Positions 18,828 through 27,721 of a DNA stretch of 59,131 bases are shown piece by piece (the first letter of the stretch is position 1; the number at the start of each line of letters is the position of its first letter). Below the pieces are notes generated by a model that worked only from the letters and a program-made list of their open reading frames with translations, had not been told where the DNA came from and did no database searches. Source of the stretch: a virus; IMG/VR virus record IMGVR_UViG_3300034283_001738, positions 1 through 59,131 of that record, one strand, 5' to 3'. Made by a program: the position numbers and the translations under genes.

Positions 18828-21800
18828 ATGTCATTTGTACATCTACATGTACATTCCTATTATTCATTAATGGATGGCCTTAACTCTCCTGCCGATCTTG
18901 TTAAAGCAGCAAAAGATGCTGGTCAGTCCTCTATTGCAATAACAGATCATGGCACATTGGCATCGCATAGAGAATTTCAGATAGCATGTAAAGAAAATGA
19001 TGTAAAGCCCATACTGGGCGTAGAGGCATACATTTCTCCGACAGACAGATTTGATAGGTCTTCAAAGACTGATAAATCAATTCAGGCTTACAACCACATT
19101 ATCCTACTTGCAAAAAATAAAAAGGGTCTTGAGAATATAAACGCACTACAAGAACTGGCTTGGAATGAAGGTTTTTATCATAAGCCAAGAATTGACAGGG
19201 AGATTTTAAAAGAATATGCAGAAGGTATTATTGTTCTTAGCGGATGCCTTAATGGCCTTGTTAGTAAGTGCATTGAACGCCAGGAGTTCTCAGAAGCCAA
19301 ACTTATACTCAAAGACTTTAAACAGACTTTTGGCGAAGATTTTTATGTTGAAGTACAATCTCATAATCCAAAAGAAGTAAATGATAAGTTGCTTGAGCTT
19401 GCTGATGAATTAAAAATTAAGGCGGTGGCAACAGGGGACGCACATTTTGCAAAAGGGGAAGATAAGGTACTAGAAGAGGCAATGCTCATATTGTCTACAA
19501 ACCCCAAGATGGATAAAGAAGCTGACTTTGAAATGTCTCGCAACATGAAGGATATGCTAGATAGATTTAATTACTTGTATCCAGACAGAAGAATTTCATT
19601 TCAAGATTATAATCTTTTTATTCAGACTTACGATGAAATTTCAGAAGACTTCCGTAAAGCAGGAATTCAGCGCACAGATATTTATCAAAATACACTAGAG
19701 ATTGCCAATAAAGTCGAGGAGTATGATTTCTACAAAGGTCTAGACTTATTGCCTGTGCCCAAAAGAAATGCAGATGAGAAATTAAAAGAGTTAGCATACG
19801 AGGGGCTAAAGGCAAAAGGGTTAGATCAAGATGTTAATTATATTGAGCGTGTTGAAGAAGAGTTGAAAATAATTAAAGACAAGAAGTTTGCTTCATATTT
19901 CTTGGTTATTGCTGACATGATTAATTGGGCCAAAACAAATTCCATTATGGTTGGTCCAGGTCGTGGTTCTGCAGCAGGCTCTTTAGTTTGCTACTCATTA
20001 GGAATTACAGATGTTGACCCAATTAAATATGATCTACTCTTTTTCAGATTCATTAATCCAGAGAGAAATGACTTCCCAGATATCGATACCGACTTTGAGG
20101 ATCGACGCCGCAAAGAGGTCAAGAACTACTTGAAGAAGAAATTCAAACATGTTGCCTCCATTTCTACTTATACTTATTTTAAAGATAAGGGAGTCGTCCG
20201 AGATGCAGCACGTGTATTCATGGTTCCACTTTCCGATGTAAACCGTGCCCTTAAATCAATTGACACATTTGAAGATTATTTAGAGTCTCCAAACACAAGA
20301 GAGTTTAGAACTAAGTATCCAGAAGTGACTTGGCTTGCAGAAAGACTACGTGGCAAAATTAGAAGCGTAGGAGTCCATGCTGCTGGTGTTGTTGTCGCTA
20401 AAGATGATATTAGAAACTACGCACCAATTGAGTCTCGTGAAGATGCACAAGATAAGGTGTCTGGAAGAATTCCAGTAGTTGCATACGATATGGATACTGT
20501 TGCCGATATAGGTCTAATTAAATTAGATGCCCTAGGACTTAAAACCCTTTCGGTTATTTCAGATACACTGTCTTCTGTAAAAGAAAGATATGGAAAAGAA
20601 ATTAACTTGTCAAGTATACCATTAGACGATGCTGCTATATATAAAAGCTTAAGCGATGGCTATACCATGGGAGTGTTTCAGGCTGAAGCGACACCATACA
20701 CAAACTTGCTAATAAGAATGCAGGTTTCTACTTTTGAAGACCTCGCAGCTTCCAATGCTTTGGTAAGACCAGGGGCAATGGACACAGTGGGACTATCTTA
20801 CATAAAAAGAAAACATGGTCAGGAAGCAGTTAAATATATCCACCCCATAATGAGACCATTTACAGAAAACACTTACGGTGTAATTATCTATCAAGAGCAG
20901 GTTATGCAGGCCTGTGTATACTTAGGGGGAATGACCTGGTCTGAAGCAGACAAGGTGAGAAAGGTTATTGGAAAGAAGCAGGATGCAAAAGAACTCAGTC
21001 CATTTAAAGATAAATTTATTCAAGGCGCTACACAGCATATCAGCAAAGAAGAAGCAGAGCACCTCTGGAAGACCTTTGAAGCCCATGCAGGCTACTCGTT
21101 CAATAGGTCTCATGCTGTTGCTTACTCTATGCTTTCTTATTATACCGCTTGGCTTAAGCATCATTATCCTCTTGAATTTTTATTCTCGATCCTTAAAAAC
21201 GAAAACGACAAAGATGCAAGAACAGAATATCTGATTGAGGCAAAAAGATTAGGTCTTAAGATAAAGTTGCCTCATGTCAATGAGTCAGAAATTTATTTTT
21301 CATTGCAAAAAGACTCAATTAGATTTGGTTTGGCAGAAGTTAAGTTTATATCAGATAACATTGCTAATAAGATTATGGAGCAAAGGCCTTATAAGGATTA
21401 TGCTGACTTTATTTCAAAAGCCTCTAAGAAGGGCAGTGGAATAAACTCTAGGGCTATAGCTGCATTAAATGCTATAGGTGGCGCAGCCTTTGAGGATAAT
21501 CCCAGAACTGGAAAAGAAGAGAATAACTATTATGAGTTTTTGAACATACCACAATTTAATGTTGGCATGAATCCTAAAATTAAAGCTCAGGCTAGACCTA
21601 TCGTAGAGTTCGATGACTTAGGATCATTCCCAATGTTTGGTATGGTTAAAAATATTAAGCGTGGGTCTGGCTGGTCAAGAGTTGAGTTAGTAGACGAGAG
21701 TGGTTCAGTTGGTCTTTTCCATAACGAACAAACTCCAATAGAGACTGGAAAGATGTATTTTATTCTGGTGGGAGACAATAGAATATCTCGTTATGTAAAA

Positions 21801-22094
21801 GTAGATGATATTAAAGAAGATTCTGATGATATATTTATAAAATATTTATACTCAAGTGGATATGATATTGACGAGGAGCAGAGGATTGTGATAAGCTTTA
21901 CTCCTTACAAAACAAAACAAGGCAAAACTATGGCTCATATAGTTATGTCTGATAAAGATAAGAACCTTACAAGAGCAATTGCGTTTTCTAGCATGTATCC
22001 AATAGCCTTGGCAAAAATGCGTGAAGGAATGATATGTACGCCTATTCTAAAGAAATTAGATGACGGCACTTTAATGATAAAGGAGATAAAGTGA
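18828..22094 (+). CDS. dnaE: DNA polymerase III alpha subunit (DnaE type)
   Basis: 1088 residues, near full length for DnaE1 (about 1160). N-terminal PHP domain (HLHVHSYYSLMDGLN at 5-19; ITDHGTLAS). Palm and fingers with the two catalytic Asp in PDIDTDFEDRRR (about 417-428) and the third in KLDALGLKTL (about 566). Helix-hairpin-helix and OB segments follow after about 870. No epsilon exonuclease or beta clamp is seen in the window, so proofreading would rest with PHP or host subunits. Carrying Pol III alpha instead of a family A or B polymerase is less common in phages. Confidence 0.93.
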   Translation: MSFVHLHVHSYYSLMDGLNSPADLVKAAKDAGQSSIAITDHGTLASHREFQIACKENDVKPILGVEAYISPTDRFDRSSKTDKSIQAYNHIILLAKNKKGLENINALQELAWNEGFYHKPRIDREILKEYAEGIIVLSGCLNGLVSKCIERQEFSEAKLILKDFKQTFGEDFYVEVQSHNPKEVNDKLLELADELKIKAVATGDAHFAKGEDKVLEEAMLILSTNPKMDKEADFEMSRNMKDMLDRFNYLYPDRRISFQDYNLFIQTYDEISEDFRKAGIQRTDIYQNTLEIANKVEEYDFYKGLDLLPVPKRNADEKLKELAYEGLKAKGLDQDVNYIERVEEELKIIKDKKFASYFLVIADMINWAKTNSIMVGPGRGSAAGSLVCYSLGITDVDPIKYDLLFFRFINPERNDFPDIDTDFEDRRRKEVKNYLKKKFKHVASISTYTYFKDKGVVRDAARVFMVPLSDVNRALKSIDTFEDYLESPNTREFRTKYPEVTWLAERLRGKIRSVGVHAAGVVVAKDDIRNYAPIESREDAQDKVSGRIPVVAYDMDTVADIGLIKLDALGLKTLSVISDTLSSVKERYGKEINLSSIPLDDAAIYKSLSDGYTMGVFQAEATPYTNLLIRMQVSTFEDLAASNALVRPGAMDTVGLSYIKRKHGQEAVKYIHPIMRPFTENTYGVIIYQEQVMQACVYLGGMTWSEADKVRKVIGKKQDAKELSPFKDKFIQGATQHISKEEAEHLWKTFEAHAGYSFNRSHAVAYSMLSYYTAWLKHHYPLEFLFSILKNENDKDARTEYLIEAKRLGLKIKLPHVNESEIYFSLQKDSIRFGLAEVKFISDNIANKIMEQRPYKDYADFISKASKKGSGINSRAIAALNAIGGAAFEDNPRTGKEENNYYEFLNIPQFNVGMNPKIKAQARPIVEFDDLGSFPMFGMVKNIKRGSGWSRVELVDESGSVGLFHNEQTPIETGKMYFILVGDNRISRYVKVDDIKEDSDDIFIKYLYSSGYDIDEEQRIVISFTPYKTKQGKTMAHIVMSDKDKNLTRAIAFSSMYPIALAKMREGMICTPILKKLDDGTLMIKEIK

Positions 22095-22315
22095 CACAAA
22101 CACCAGAAGAAATATTTGAAGCAATGAATGCTTCTAGAATTTTGGTAGCAATATTAACCAAGTTGGGCTCAGTAGAAATACCAACAGAATTGTTTATGTC
22201 TTCAAATAATAAAGACAAGCAACTATCTGTTACATACAATGATGAAACACTTTCTTTTGAATTTAAATTGCGTGAAGATGGTGATGATCAAGAATATGAA
22301 CTCGTTAATGACTGA
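22091..22315 (+). CDS. Small acidic hypothetical protein
   Basis: 74 residues from a GTG that overlaps the polymerase stop. Helix at the N-terminus, then beta (KQLSVTYNDETLSFEFKL) and an acidic end. No motif. The coupling to dnaE and to the MazG-like gene suggests a replication or nucleotide-metabolism operon. Confidence 0.45.
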   Translation: MTQTPEEIFEAMNASRILVAILTKLGSVEIPTELFMSSNNKDKQLSVTYNDETLSFEFKLREDGDDQEYELVND

Positions 22316-22637
22316 TTATGGACTTGATGCATTGTCAGCGGTATTGCACGAAACTGCTAAGGAGAAAGGGTTTTGGGACGGAGAATATTCATATGACAAA
22401 GTTGGTAACAAGTTAGCTTTAGTGCATTCTGAAGTCACTGAAGTTCTAGAAGCAATCAGAAAAAACCAAGGTTCTGAAAAGGTTGTAGAAGAAATCGCAG
22501 ATATTATTATTAGAATTTTAGATTTATATGCTGCGATGAGAAATGAAGAACATGTAATACATAGTTTAGACGAAATATTACAAAATAAAATTAATAAAAA
22601 CAATTTACGTCCTAGACTTCACGGAAATTTGTTTTAA
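22308..22637 (+). CDS. MazG-like nucleotide pyrophosphohydrolase
   Basis: 109 residues from the ATG at 22308 (MTDYGLDALSAVLHETAK); an upstream ATG at 22239 lies in the previous gene. Contains the MazG metal-binding pattern: LALVHSEVTEVLEAIR (ExxE) and EEIADIIIRILDLYAA (ExxD). Such enzymes hydrolyse NTPs or dNTPs to monophosphates, or lower ppGpp-type signals in phage infection; which one is not shown here. Confidence 0.8.
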   Translation: MTDYGLDALSAVLHETAKEKGFWDGEYSYDKVGNKLALVHSEVTEVLEAIRKNQGSEKVVEEIADIIIRILDLYAAMRNEEHVIHSLDEILQNKINKNNLRPRLHGNLF

Positions 22638-22646
22638 TGCTATACT
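22638..22646 (+). promoter_or_regulatory. Extended -10 promoter upstream of recA
   Basis: TGCTATACT immediately after the MazG-like stop; leader of about 15 bases with AAAGAG before the recA ATG at 22666. Confidence 0.45.
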
Positions 22647-22665
22647 TACATAAAGAAAGAGAATA

Positions 22666-23670
22666 ATGACAATACAAATAGATGATATATTAGCAAAGCT
22701 TGACCCTAAAACAAGAAATAGGGTGCAGTCTGCAGTAGATGTTACTGTTGAAAAGCAACCCACTCCTAGCATTGGACTAAACTTGGCATTACGTGGAGGA
22801 CTTGGCTTTGGAAGACAGGTTTTAGTTTGGGGCAATAAGTCTGCTGGTAAGTCATCATTCTGCTTGCAAATGATTGCAGAGGCTCAAAAGGCAGGAAAAA
22901 CTTGCGCCTGGATAGACGCAGAGCACTCATATGATAAATCTTGGGCTGAAAAGTTGGGCGTAAATTCAGAAGAGTTAATATATTCATCTGCCAAAACAGT
23001 TAATGATATGGTAGATGTTGCAACACAACTGATGGATGCTGAAGTGGATATAATTGTTGTTGACTCCATATCTGCTTTATTGCCAGCCATATATTTTGAA
23101 AAAGATAGCTCAGAACTCAAAAAGCTTGAGGACACTAAGCAAATAGGAGCAGAAGCAAAGGATATGACCCATGCGGTCAAAATGTTAAATTATGCAAACA
23201 AAAATACATTACTTGTACTCATTTCACAGCAAAGAAACCAATTTGGATCTATGCATGCCAGCCACATACCAACAGGAGGAATGGCAGTCAAGTTCTTCTC
23301 ATCAACAGTCATCAAGCTTTGGTCTTCTGAAGCCGAGGCTAATGCTATTAAAGCTGGTGTTAAAGTTGGCGACAAGATTATTGAACAAAGAATCGGAAGG
23401 CCAGTCAATTGGATTATTGATTACAACAAGCTTGGGCCCCCAAATTTATCAGGGCAATATGACTTTTACTTCCAAGGAGAATCTTTAGGAGTCGACTCTG
23501 TAGGAGAAACACTAGACGTTGCAGAAATGTGCGGTGTTATAGAAAAAGGTGGAGCCTGGTATACAATTGGTGAAGAAAGATTTCAGGGTAGGGCAAAGGC
23601 CGTACAGTATCTACGTGATAATCCAAATGTTGTTGAGGAGTTGAATAATAAAATATATGCCAAGCATTAA
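22666..23670 (+). CDS. recA: RecA-type recombinase
   Basis: 334 residues. Walker A GNKSAGKSS (about 56-64), CAWIDAEHSYDKSWAEKLGV matching the RecA IDAEHALD region, Walker B VDIIVVDSISALLP, and LLVLISQQRNQFG (the loop L2/motif 4 region). Filaments on ssDNA for recombination-dependent replication and repair. The Walker A differs from the usual GPESSGKTT. Overlaps the next small gene by 14 bases. Confidence 0.88.
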   Translation: MTIQIDDILAKLDPKTRNRVQSAVDVTVEKQPTPSIGLNLALRGGLGFGRQVLVWGNKSAGKSSFCLQMIAEAQKAGKTCAWIDAEHSYDKSWAEKLGVNSEELIYSSAKTVNDMVDVATQLMDAEVDIIVVDSISALLPAIYFEKDSSELKKLEDTKQIGAEAKDMTHAVKMLNYANKNTLLVLISQQRNQFGSMHASHIPTGGMAVKFFSSTVIKLWSSEAEANAIKAGVKVGDKIIEQRIGRPVNWIIDYNKLGPPNLSGQYDFYFQGESLGVDSVGETLDVAEMCGVIEKGGAWYTIGEERFQGRAKAVQYLRDNPNVVEELNNKIYAKH

Positions 23671-23851
23671 TGAATTTATTGGACCTAAGCCAACAGAAGT
23701 ACAAAATAAAAACATAGAATTAATTATTGGAAGTAAGCCATGCTCAAAATGTGATCTAGACTCTTCAGAGTATTTTTGGGATACCGTTAACTTCATTATG
23801 ACTTGGACTTGCCCCAATGGACACAATAACTCTTTAAAGGTTAACTCATGA
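23657..23851 (+). CDS. Small zinc-binding protein
   Basis: 64 residues. CSKC at about 29-32 and CPNGH at about 52-56 form a C-x2-C...C-x3-H zinc site on two beta hairpins. N-terminal region is disordered. Translation coupled with recA and the next gene (ATGA). Function unknown; repeated occurrence of such ribbons in this genome suggests DNA or RNA binding. Confidence 0.45.
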   Translation: MPSINEFIGPKPTEVQNKNIELIIGSKPCSKCDLDSSEYFWDTVNFIMTWTCPNGHNNSLKVNS

Positions 23852-24156
23852 CCGAAAGAGGCGAAGCAAAACGTGACGGGGCAAAGCAGCAAAAAAATAG
23901 TGGGCGTGGAGACTACAGTAAGGGTGATGCTCAATGGAAAAGTTTTGTTGTAGATTATAAAGAATATTCATCAAGCATATCAATATCTGAAAAGATGTGG
24001 GCAAAGATTTGTACTGATACCTTCAAGGTAAATAGAGACAAGTATCCAGTACTAAAGCTGGTCTTGGGTTCCGAAAGTAACAAGACAAGACTAGCAGTGA
24101 TTGAATGGGCGTTATTAGAAGAGCTAATGGATGCCTGGGAGAACAGGGAGATATAG
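23848..24156 (+). CDS. Putative small PD-(D/E)XK-like nuclease or resolvase
   Basis: 102 residues with a charged Gly-rich N-terminus (GRGDYSKGDAQWKSFVVDYKEY) then SISISEKMWAKICTDTFK and YPVLKLVLG. The order (acidic residue, D-x-K, helix, hydrophobic strand) is compatible with a small restriction-like fold such as phage Holliday-junction resolvases, but no full motif set is present. Position between recA and SSB fits recombination. Call is tentative. Confidence 0.35.
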   Translation: MTERGEAKRDGAKQQKNSGRGDYSKGDAQWKSFVVDYKEYSSSISISEKMWAKICTDTFKVNRDKYPVLKLVLGSESNKTRLAVIEWALLEELMDAWENREI

Positions 24157-24158
24157 AG

Positions 24159-24536
24159 ATGCCAAATCCAACTATTACATTAGTAGGTAGGCTTGGTCAA
24201 GATCCAGCGCTTATAGGCGATAAAGGATTAAGACTGCGTGTGGTTACACATGATAGGGTGAAGAATGAAGAAACTGGAAAGTACGAAGATTCTGCTACCT
24301 CATGGTGGACCGTAAAGGTATGGGGTAGGTTAGCTGATCAGGCTAAATCTACTATTAAGAAGGGCCAAGAAGTAACTATTGTTGGAAAAATTTATGAAGA
24401 AAACTGGGTAGATAAGAGCGGCAACGAAAGAAGTTCTTACGAAGTCAAAGCCGATAGTGTAGCAGTTACATCATACAGTCTTCAAAAAGAAATTGCTTCT
24501 GATAGATTTTTTGAAGAGACAGAGGTTCCTTTCTAA
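24159..24536 (+). CDS. ssb: Bacterial-type single-stranded DNA-binding protein (OB fold)
   Basis: 125 residues from the ATG at 24159 (an ATG or GTG upstream lies in the previous gene). N-terminal OB fold: PTITLVGRLGQDPAL, SWWTVKVWGRLADQA, KGQEVTIVGKIYEENW. C-terminal EETEVPF is a short acidic tip ending in Pro-Phe, the hallmark of SSB that docks RecO, helicases and polymerase subunits. Full spacer Gly/Gln tail of bacterial SSB is missing. Confidence 0.85.
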   Translation: MPNPTITLVGRLGQDPALIGDKGLRLRVVTHDRVKNEETGKYEDSATSWWTVKVWGRLADQAKSTIKKGQEVTIVGKIYEENWVDKSGNERSSYEVKADSVAVTSYSLQKEIASDRFFEETEVPF

Positions 24537-24697
24537 TGAAAGAAATTATTCTAACCACTTTAGTGGGTGCGGTTGTTGGTGGAGTATTTAGCGCCTTCAA
24601 GCTTCCAATTCCAGCCCCACCAGTATTTTCTGGTTTGATGGGCATAGTTGGACTATGGATTGGCTATGCTTTGGTTACGAAAGTAGTGGTTGGCTAA
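24536..24697 (+). CDS. XapX-like small membrane protein
   Basis: 53 residues, two hydrophobic helices (LTTLVGAVVGGVFSAFKL and GLMGIVGLWIGYALV) joined by IPAPPVFSG. The order GxxVGxxxSxxxxPxPAPPxxxGLxGIxGxxxGY matches the XapX domain (DUF1427) of bacterial inner-membrane microproteins. Overlaps the ssb stop (TAATG) and directly abuts the next ATG. Function of the family is unknown; its place in a replication operon is odd. Confidence 0.65.
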   Translation: MKEIILTTLVGAVVGGVFSAFKLPIPAPPVFSGLMGIVGLWIGYALVTKVVVG

Positions 24698-25033
24698 ATG
24701 TCTGATGTGAACACTCTGGAACTCATTAACTCTATTACTGAATTCAATGACTTGCATGAATATATGAAAGATTCTCAGCTAGATAAAGCTTTGGCAATTG
24801 TGGTAAAATTGTTAATGAATCCAGATGTTCCCGCAGCAAAAGCTCCACAATTAATTATAGAATTGCAAGCAATGTCTACTAAATTTTCTATGATGGCATC
24901 TGTATATTCTACAATAGCAAAAGATAAAGCGGGAACAGTAAATAACAATAAGAAGAACATTTATTATTCAGCAAAGGAGTCTATAGACAAACTTGTGGAT
25001 GCCCTCAAGTATGTTGTGAGATATAATGGGTAG
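24698..25033 (+). CDS. Helical hypothetical protein
   Basis: 111 residues, nearly all alpha helix (LELINSITEFNDLHEYMKD; APQLIIELQAMSTKFSMMAS). No Cys, no motif. Lies between XapX-like and Cas4-like genes with an eight-base overlap to the latter. Could be a small accessory factor for the nuclease, but there is no direct sign. Confidence 0.45.
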   Translation: MSDVNTLELINSITEFNDLHEYMKDSQLDKALAIVVKLLMNPDVPAAKAPQLIIELQAMSTKFSMMASVYSTIAKDKAGTVNNNKKNIYYSAKESIDKLVDALKYVVRYNG

Positions 25034-25802
25034 AGATATTGTAAATAACTTAAAGTTTAAAAAGATTTCTGGCAATTTTGATCCAGAAGCTTTTGGTAAA
25101 ATGCTAGATGATGCTTACCTTTCTACAAAAAGGGGAGACCAGTCTATGACAAAAACTTCTTTTAGCCCAAGCTCGTTGGGTTATGGTAGCGGTAATTGTC
25201 CAAGATACTGGTACTTAGCCTTTAGCGGTGCTGTATTTATAGACAACAATGATTCAATTGCTGTTGCTAATATGTCTCAAGGAACGCAAGCCCACGAAAG
25301 AATACAATCTATTATAAAAAAAATGGGGTTGCTAAAGCATGAAGAACAAGAAGTTATTAATGAATATCCACCTATCAGGGGCTTCATAGATGTCATAGTT
25401 GACTGGAATAATAAAGATGTAATTGGCGAAATAAAAACTGCAAAGCAAGAATCTTGGGATGTCTATAAGGCAAAAATGTCACCATCCCCAAACCATTTGC
25501 TACAACTTTTAACATATATGAAAATAAAAAATATACAGGAAGGGTTTTTTCTGTATGAAAATAAAAACACACAAGAGCTATTAATCATACCCATACAAAT
25601 GAATGATAAAAACACAAAGATTATCGAAGATTTATTTGTTTGGATGTGTGAGGTGTATGATAATTTTGTTAATGGTGATCTTCCGATTAGGCCATTTACA
25701 AAATCTAGTTCAGCATGTAAGTCATGCAAAATAAAAAAGGACTGCTGGGAAAAAGAAACTGGAACAGTTCAGATAGAAGCTTACGAGCCTATAAAGATAT
25801 GA
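25026..25802 (+). CDS. Cas4/RecB-like PD-(D/E)XK exonuclease with Fe-S cysteines
   Basis: 258 residues. Motifs in order: SSLGYGSGNCPRYWYL (first Cys), THERIQ-like AHERIQSIIKKMG, RGFIDVIVDWNNKDVIGEIKTAK (PD-(D/E)XK active site: D...E-x-K), LLQLLTYMKI, and a C-terminal ACKSCKIKKDC giving three more cysteines. One N-terminal plus three C-terminal Cys is the Fe-S pattern of Cas4/AddB-type nucleases. Likely processes DNA ends for recombination with the nearby RecA and RuvC-like proteins. Confidence 0.8.
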   Translation: MGRDIVNNLKFKKISGNFDPEAFGKMLDDAYLSTKRGDQSMTKTSFSPSSLGYGSGNCPRYWYLAFSGAVFIDNNDSIAVANMSQGTQAHERIQSIIKKMGLLKHEEQEVINEYPPIRGFIDVIVDWNNKDVIGEIKTAKQESWDVYKAKMSPSPNHLLQLLTYMKIKNIQEGFFLYENKNTQELLIIPIQMNDKNTKIIEDLFVWMCEVYDNFVNGDLPIRPFTKSSSACKSCKIKKDCWEKETGTVQIEAYEPIKI

Positions 25803-26077
25803 AGTGTGCTAATAAAGATTGTGCTAAAGATTTTGAGCCAAAAACTCATAATCAAAAATATTGTTCTGATGATTGCTGTAGAGTTGCAACAAATAAAAAG
25901 ATCATGGAAAAGTATTATGAGAAAAAGGCAATAAGATCTGGGTCAAAAAGATATTGCAAGAAGTGCTCCTCTAGGCTTAGCAGATATAATCAACTCTCTA
26001 TATGTTCTAAATGTGAAAAGAATAACTCTTCATCAGATAGGTCTAAACTTTTGAGGATGATAAATGACATTAGCTAG
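25799..26077 (+). CDS. Cys-rich zinc-finger protein
   Basis: 92 residues from the ATG at 25799 overlapping the nuclease stop (ATGA). First finger C-x4-C...C-x3-CC (CANKDCAKDFEPKTHNQKYCSDDCC), the pattern found in homing-endonuclease-associated and phage zinc fingers; second C-x2-C...C-x2-C (CKKCSSRLSRYNQLSICSKC). Basic between. Probably binds nucleic acid. Confidence 0.55.
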   Translation: MKCANKDCAKDFEPKTHNQKYCSDDCCRVATNKKIMEKYYEKKAIRSGSKRYCKKCSSRLSRYNQLSICSKCEKNNSSSDRSKLLRMINDIS

Positions 26078-26630
26078 CCTGGTTAAGACAAAGGCAAGTA
26101 GGGTTTTAGGCATAGATGCTTCTACAAATTCAGTAGCATTTTGTCTTTTAGAAAATAATAAACCAATTAAGTGGGGTAAAATTAATATAACTGGTAACGA
26201 TATATATGAGAAGATATATGATGCTAAAGTTAAAACTTCTGCAATGCTAAATGAATTAAAGTCAGACTATATAGCAGTAGAGGGAGCAATACTTGTCAGA
26301 TCCCCAGATGCTGTGATAAAATTATCTTATGTATACGGTGTCGTTATTGCTGAGCTTATGTCTACTGGGGCTAGTGTTATCACTATTTCTCCTTCATCTT
26401 GGCAGGCTCATATTGGAAATAAAAACCCAACAAAAATTGAGAAAGATAGACTTCGTAAAGAGAACCCTGGGTATGCTGATTCCTGGTATAAATCTAAAAT
26501 GAGGGAGATTAGAAAGCAGCGTACAGTAGATTATTTTAACAAAAAGTATGATTTGAAGCTAGATGATTTTGATGTGGCAGACTCATTTGGAATTGCTTAT
26601 TATGCAAATGAGGTTTTAACAAAGAGATGA
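26064..26630 (+). CDS. RuvC-like Holliday junction resolvase
   Basis: 188 residues. RNase H-fold acidic residues: VLGIDASTNS (Asp18), YIAVEGAIL (Glu about 73) and DVADSFGIAYYA (Asp about 172). Segment ITISPSSWQAHIG followed by a basic loop matches RuvC/YqgF-like resolvases of phages. Cuts four-way or branched DNA before packaging. Overlaps both neighbours by a few bases. Confidence 0.75.
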   Translation: MTLASLVKTKASRVLGIDASTNSVAFCLLENNKPIKWGKINITGNDIYEKIYDAKVKTSAMLNELKSDYIAVEGAILVRSPDAVIKLSYVYGVVIAELMSTGASVITISPSSWQAHIGNKNPTKIEKDRLRKENPGYADSWYKSKMREIRKQRTVDYFNKKYDLKLDDFDVADSFGIAYYANEVLTKR

Positions 26631-26767
26631 AGCTGTATAAAAGTAAGGACTGGCTACATAGGAGGTATGTAGTTCAGAGAAAATCTATGGAAGAAATTGC
26701 TAAAGAGTGTGGTGTAACTGTTATGACCATATACAGAGCATTAAAGGATAACGGTTTTATAAAATGA
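26627..26767 (+). CDS. Tiny helix-turn-helix protein
   Basis: 46 residues: MKLYKSKDWLHRRYVVQRKS then MEEIAKECGVTVMTIYRALKDNGFI, a clear HTH of the resolvase/transposase-like type (helix, GVT turn, recognition helix). ATG overlaps the previous stop (ATGA) and its stop overlaps the next ATG. May bind DNA as a small regulator or as an accessory to the resolvase. Confidence 0.55.
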   Translation: MKLYKSKDWLHRRYVVQRKSMEEIAKECGVTVMTIYRALKDNGFIK

Positions 26768-27399
26768 TTATCGAAGACATAAAAAATAATTTTATTAATG
26801 ATTGGAATGAAACAGGAGTTTATCACTGCAAAGGCTTAATGAGTGATTTGCCAGACTGGAACTATATAGTTAATGTTCTTAATATTGCTACTAGAAAAAA
26901 AAATACAACACAAGAACAAAATATGGCGCCAGCCCAATATGAAGTTCCTTACAAAGATCTTTTTGCAATTAAAACATTATCGTACTCTAAAGAAAAGCCA
27001 AATGAGTTTGTTATTGAATCTGATGCCACTTTCTTTTTCTCTATATTTTTTGATCCACGTGATAGGCCTAAAATGATTTCCACATCTTTGTCAAATCAAA
27101 TTGATGAAATGGAAAACATTTTTGATATCTCTTTAAACTTTAGTTCTTTAAAAATTGCTTTATCAGAGAAATTTGTTCCTTATGAGAACCACAGTTGGCA
27201 CACATGCATAGTTCAAATTGCAGGAATTAATAAATGGGAGCTAAAGGATGATAGGCAAAATTTTAAAGAAACCTATATTTTAGAACCAGGTGATATTTTA
27301 TTTTTTAAAGAAGGAATATATCATCAAATTAGCAATGAAGGACCAAGGTCTTCTGTAGTAGGAAGATTTACACTAAATAGCGAGGTAGAAAATGCTTGA
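26764..27399 (+). CDS. Cupin/JmjC-like protein, degenerate dioxygenase relative
   Basis: 211 residues. C-terminal cupin segment: FVPYENHSWHTCIVQIAG, then LEPGDILFFKEGIYHQISNEGPR. This lines up with the protein at 45632 (FVPSHSDPWDAFYFQIIG ... LDEGDILFFPIETSHEVWSEGPR), so they are paralogues. Here the first metal motif HxD is not intact (NHSWH), while the distal His is kept. Either a changed metal site or a non-catalytic relative. Follows the resolvase and HTH genes. Confidence 0.55.
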   Translation: MIIEDIKNNFINDWNETGVYHCKGLMSDLPDWNYIVNVLNIATRKKNTTQEQNMAPAQYEVPYKDLFAIKTLSYSKEKPNEFVIESDATFFFSIFFDPRDRPKMISTSLSNQIDEMENIFDISLNFSSLKIALSEKFVPYENHSWHTCIVQIAGINKWELKDDRQNFKETYILEPGDILFFKEGIYHQISNEGPRSSVVGRFTLNSEVENA

Positions 27400-27721
27400 G
27401 CCAGTATTTCCAGATTCAAAAAGTTTTAATTGTCAGGACTTATATTTGCTCACAGTTGGTACAGAGGCTGGTAAAGAAATCCTTGAAACCTGCCACGAAA
27501 TTGCACATATGTTAGTTAAAAAGAATATTGCCTATGGTAATTCTGCTCTTAAGCCAATTAGAATATTTTCAAAGGCGGGACCAAGAGAACAACTTCATGT
27601 CCGCATTGATGATAAATTAAATAGGCTAATGAAGGGCACAGAGTATCCTGGAGACAATGATATTGATGATCTTATTGGATATTTAGTATTATTAAAGATT
27701 GCCAAGCAAATGTCTAGTTGA
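27392..27721 (+). CDS. Nmad1/DUF1599-like nucleotide-modification-associated protein
   Basis: 109 residues. Core YGNSALKPIRIFSKAGPREQL then VRIDDKLNRLMKG and DIDDLIGYLVLL match the DUF1599 family (nucleotide modification associated domain 1), helical proteins found beside phage base-modification or dNTP-metabolism genes. The family has a dUTPase/MazG-like all-alpha look with acidic residues (HEIAHM, DDKL, DDLIG). Precise reaction unknown. Last gene before the terminase promoter. Confidence 0.7.
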   Translation: MLEPVFPDSKSFNCQDLYLLTVGTEAGKEILETCHEIAHMLVKKNIAYGNSALKPIRIFSKAGPREQLHVRIDDKLNRLMKGTEYPGDNDIDDLIGYLVLLKIAKQMSS

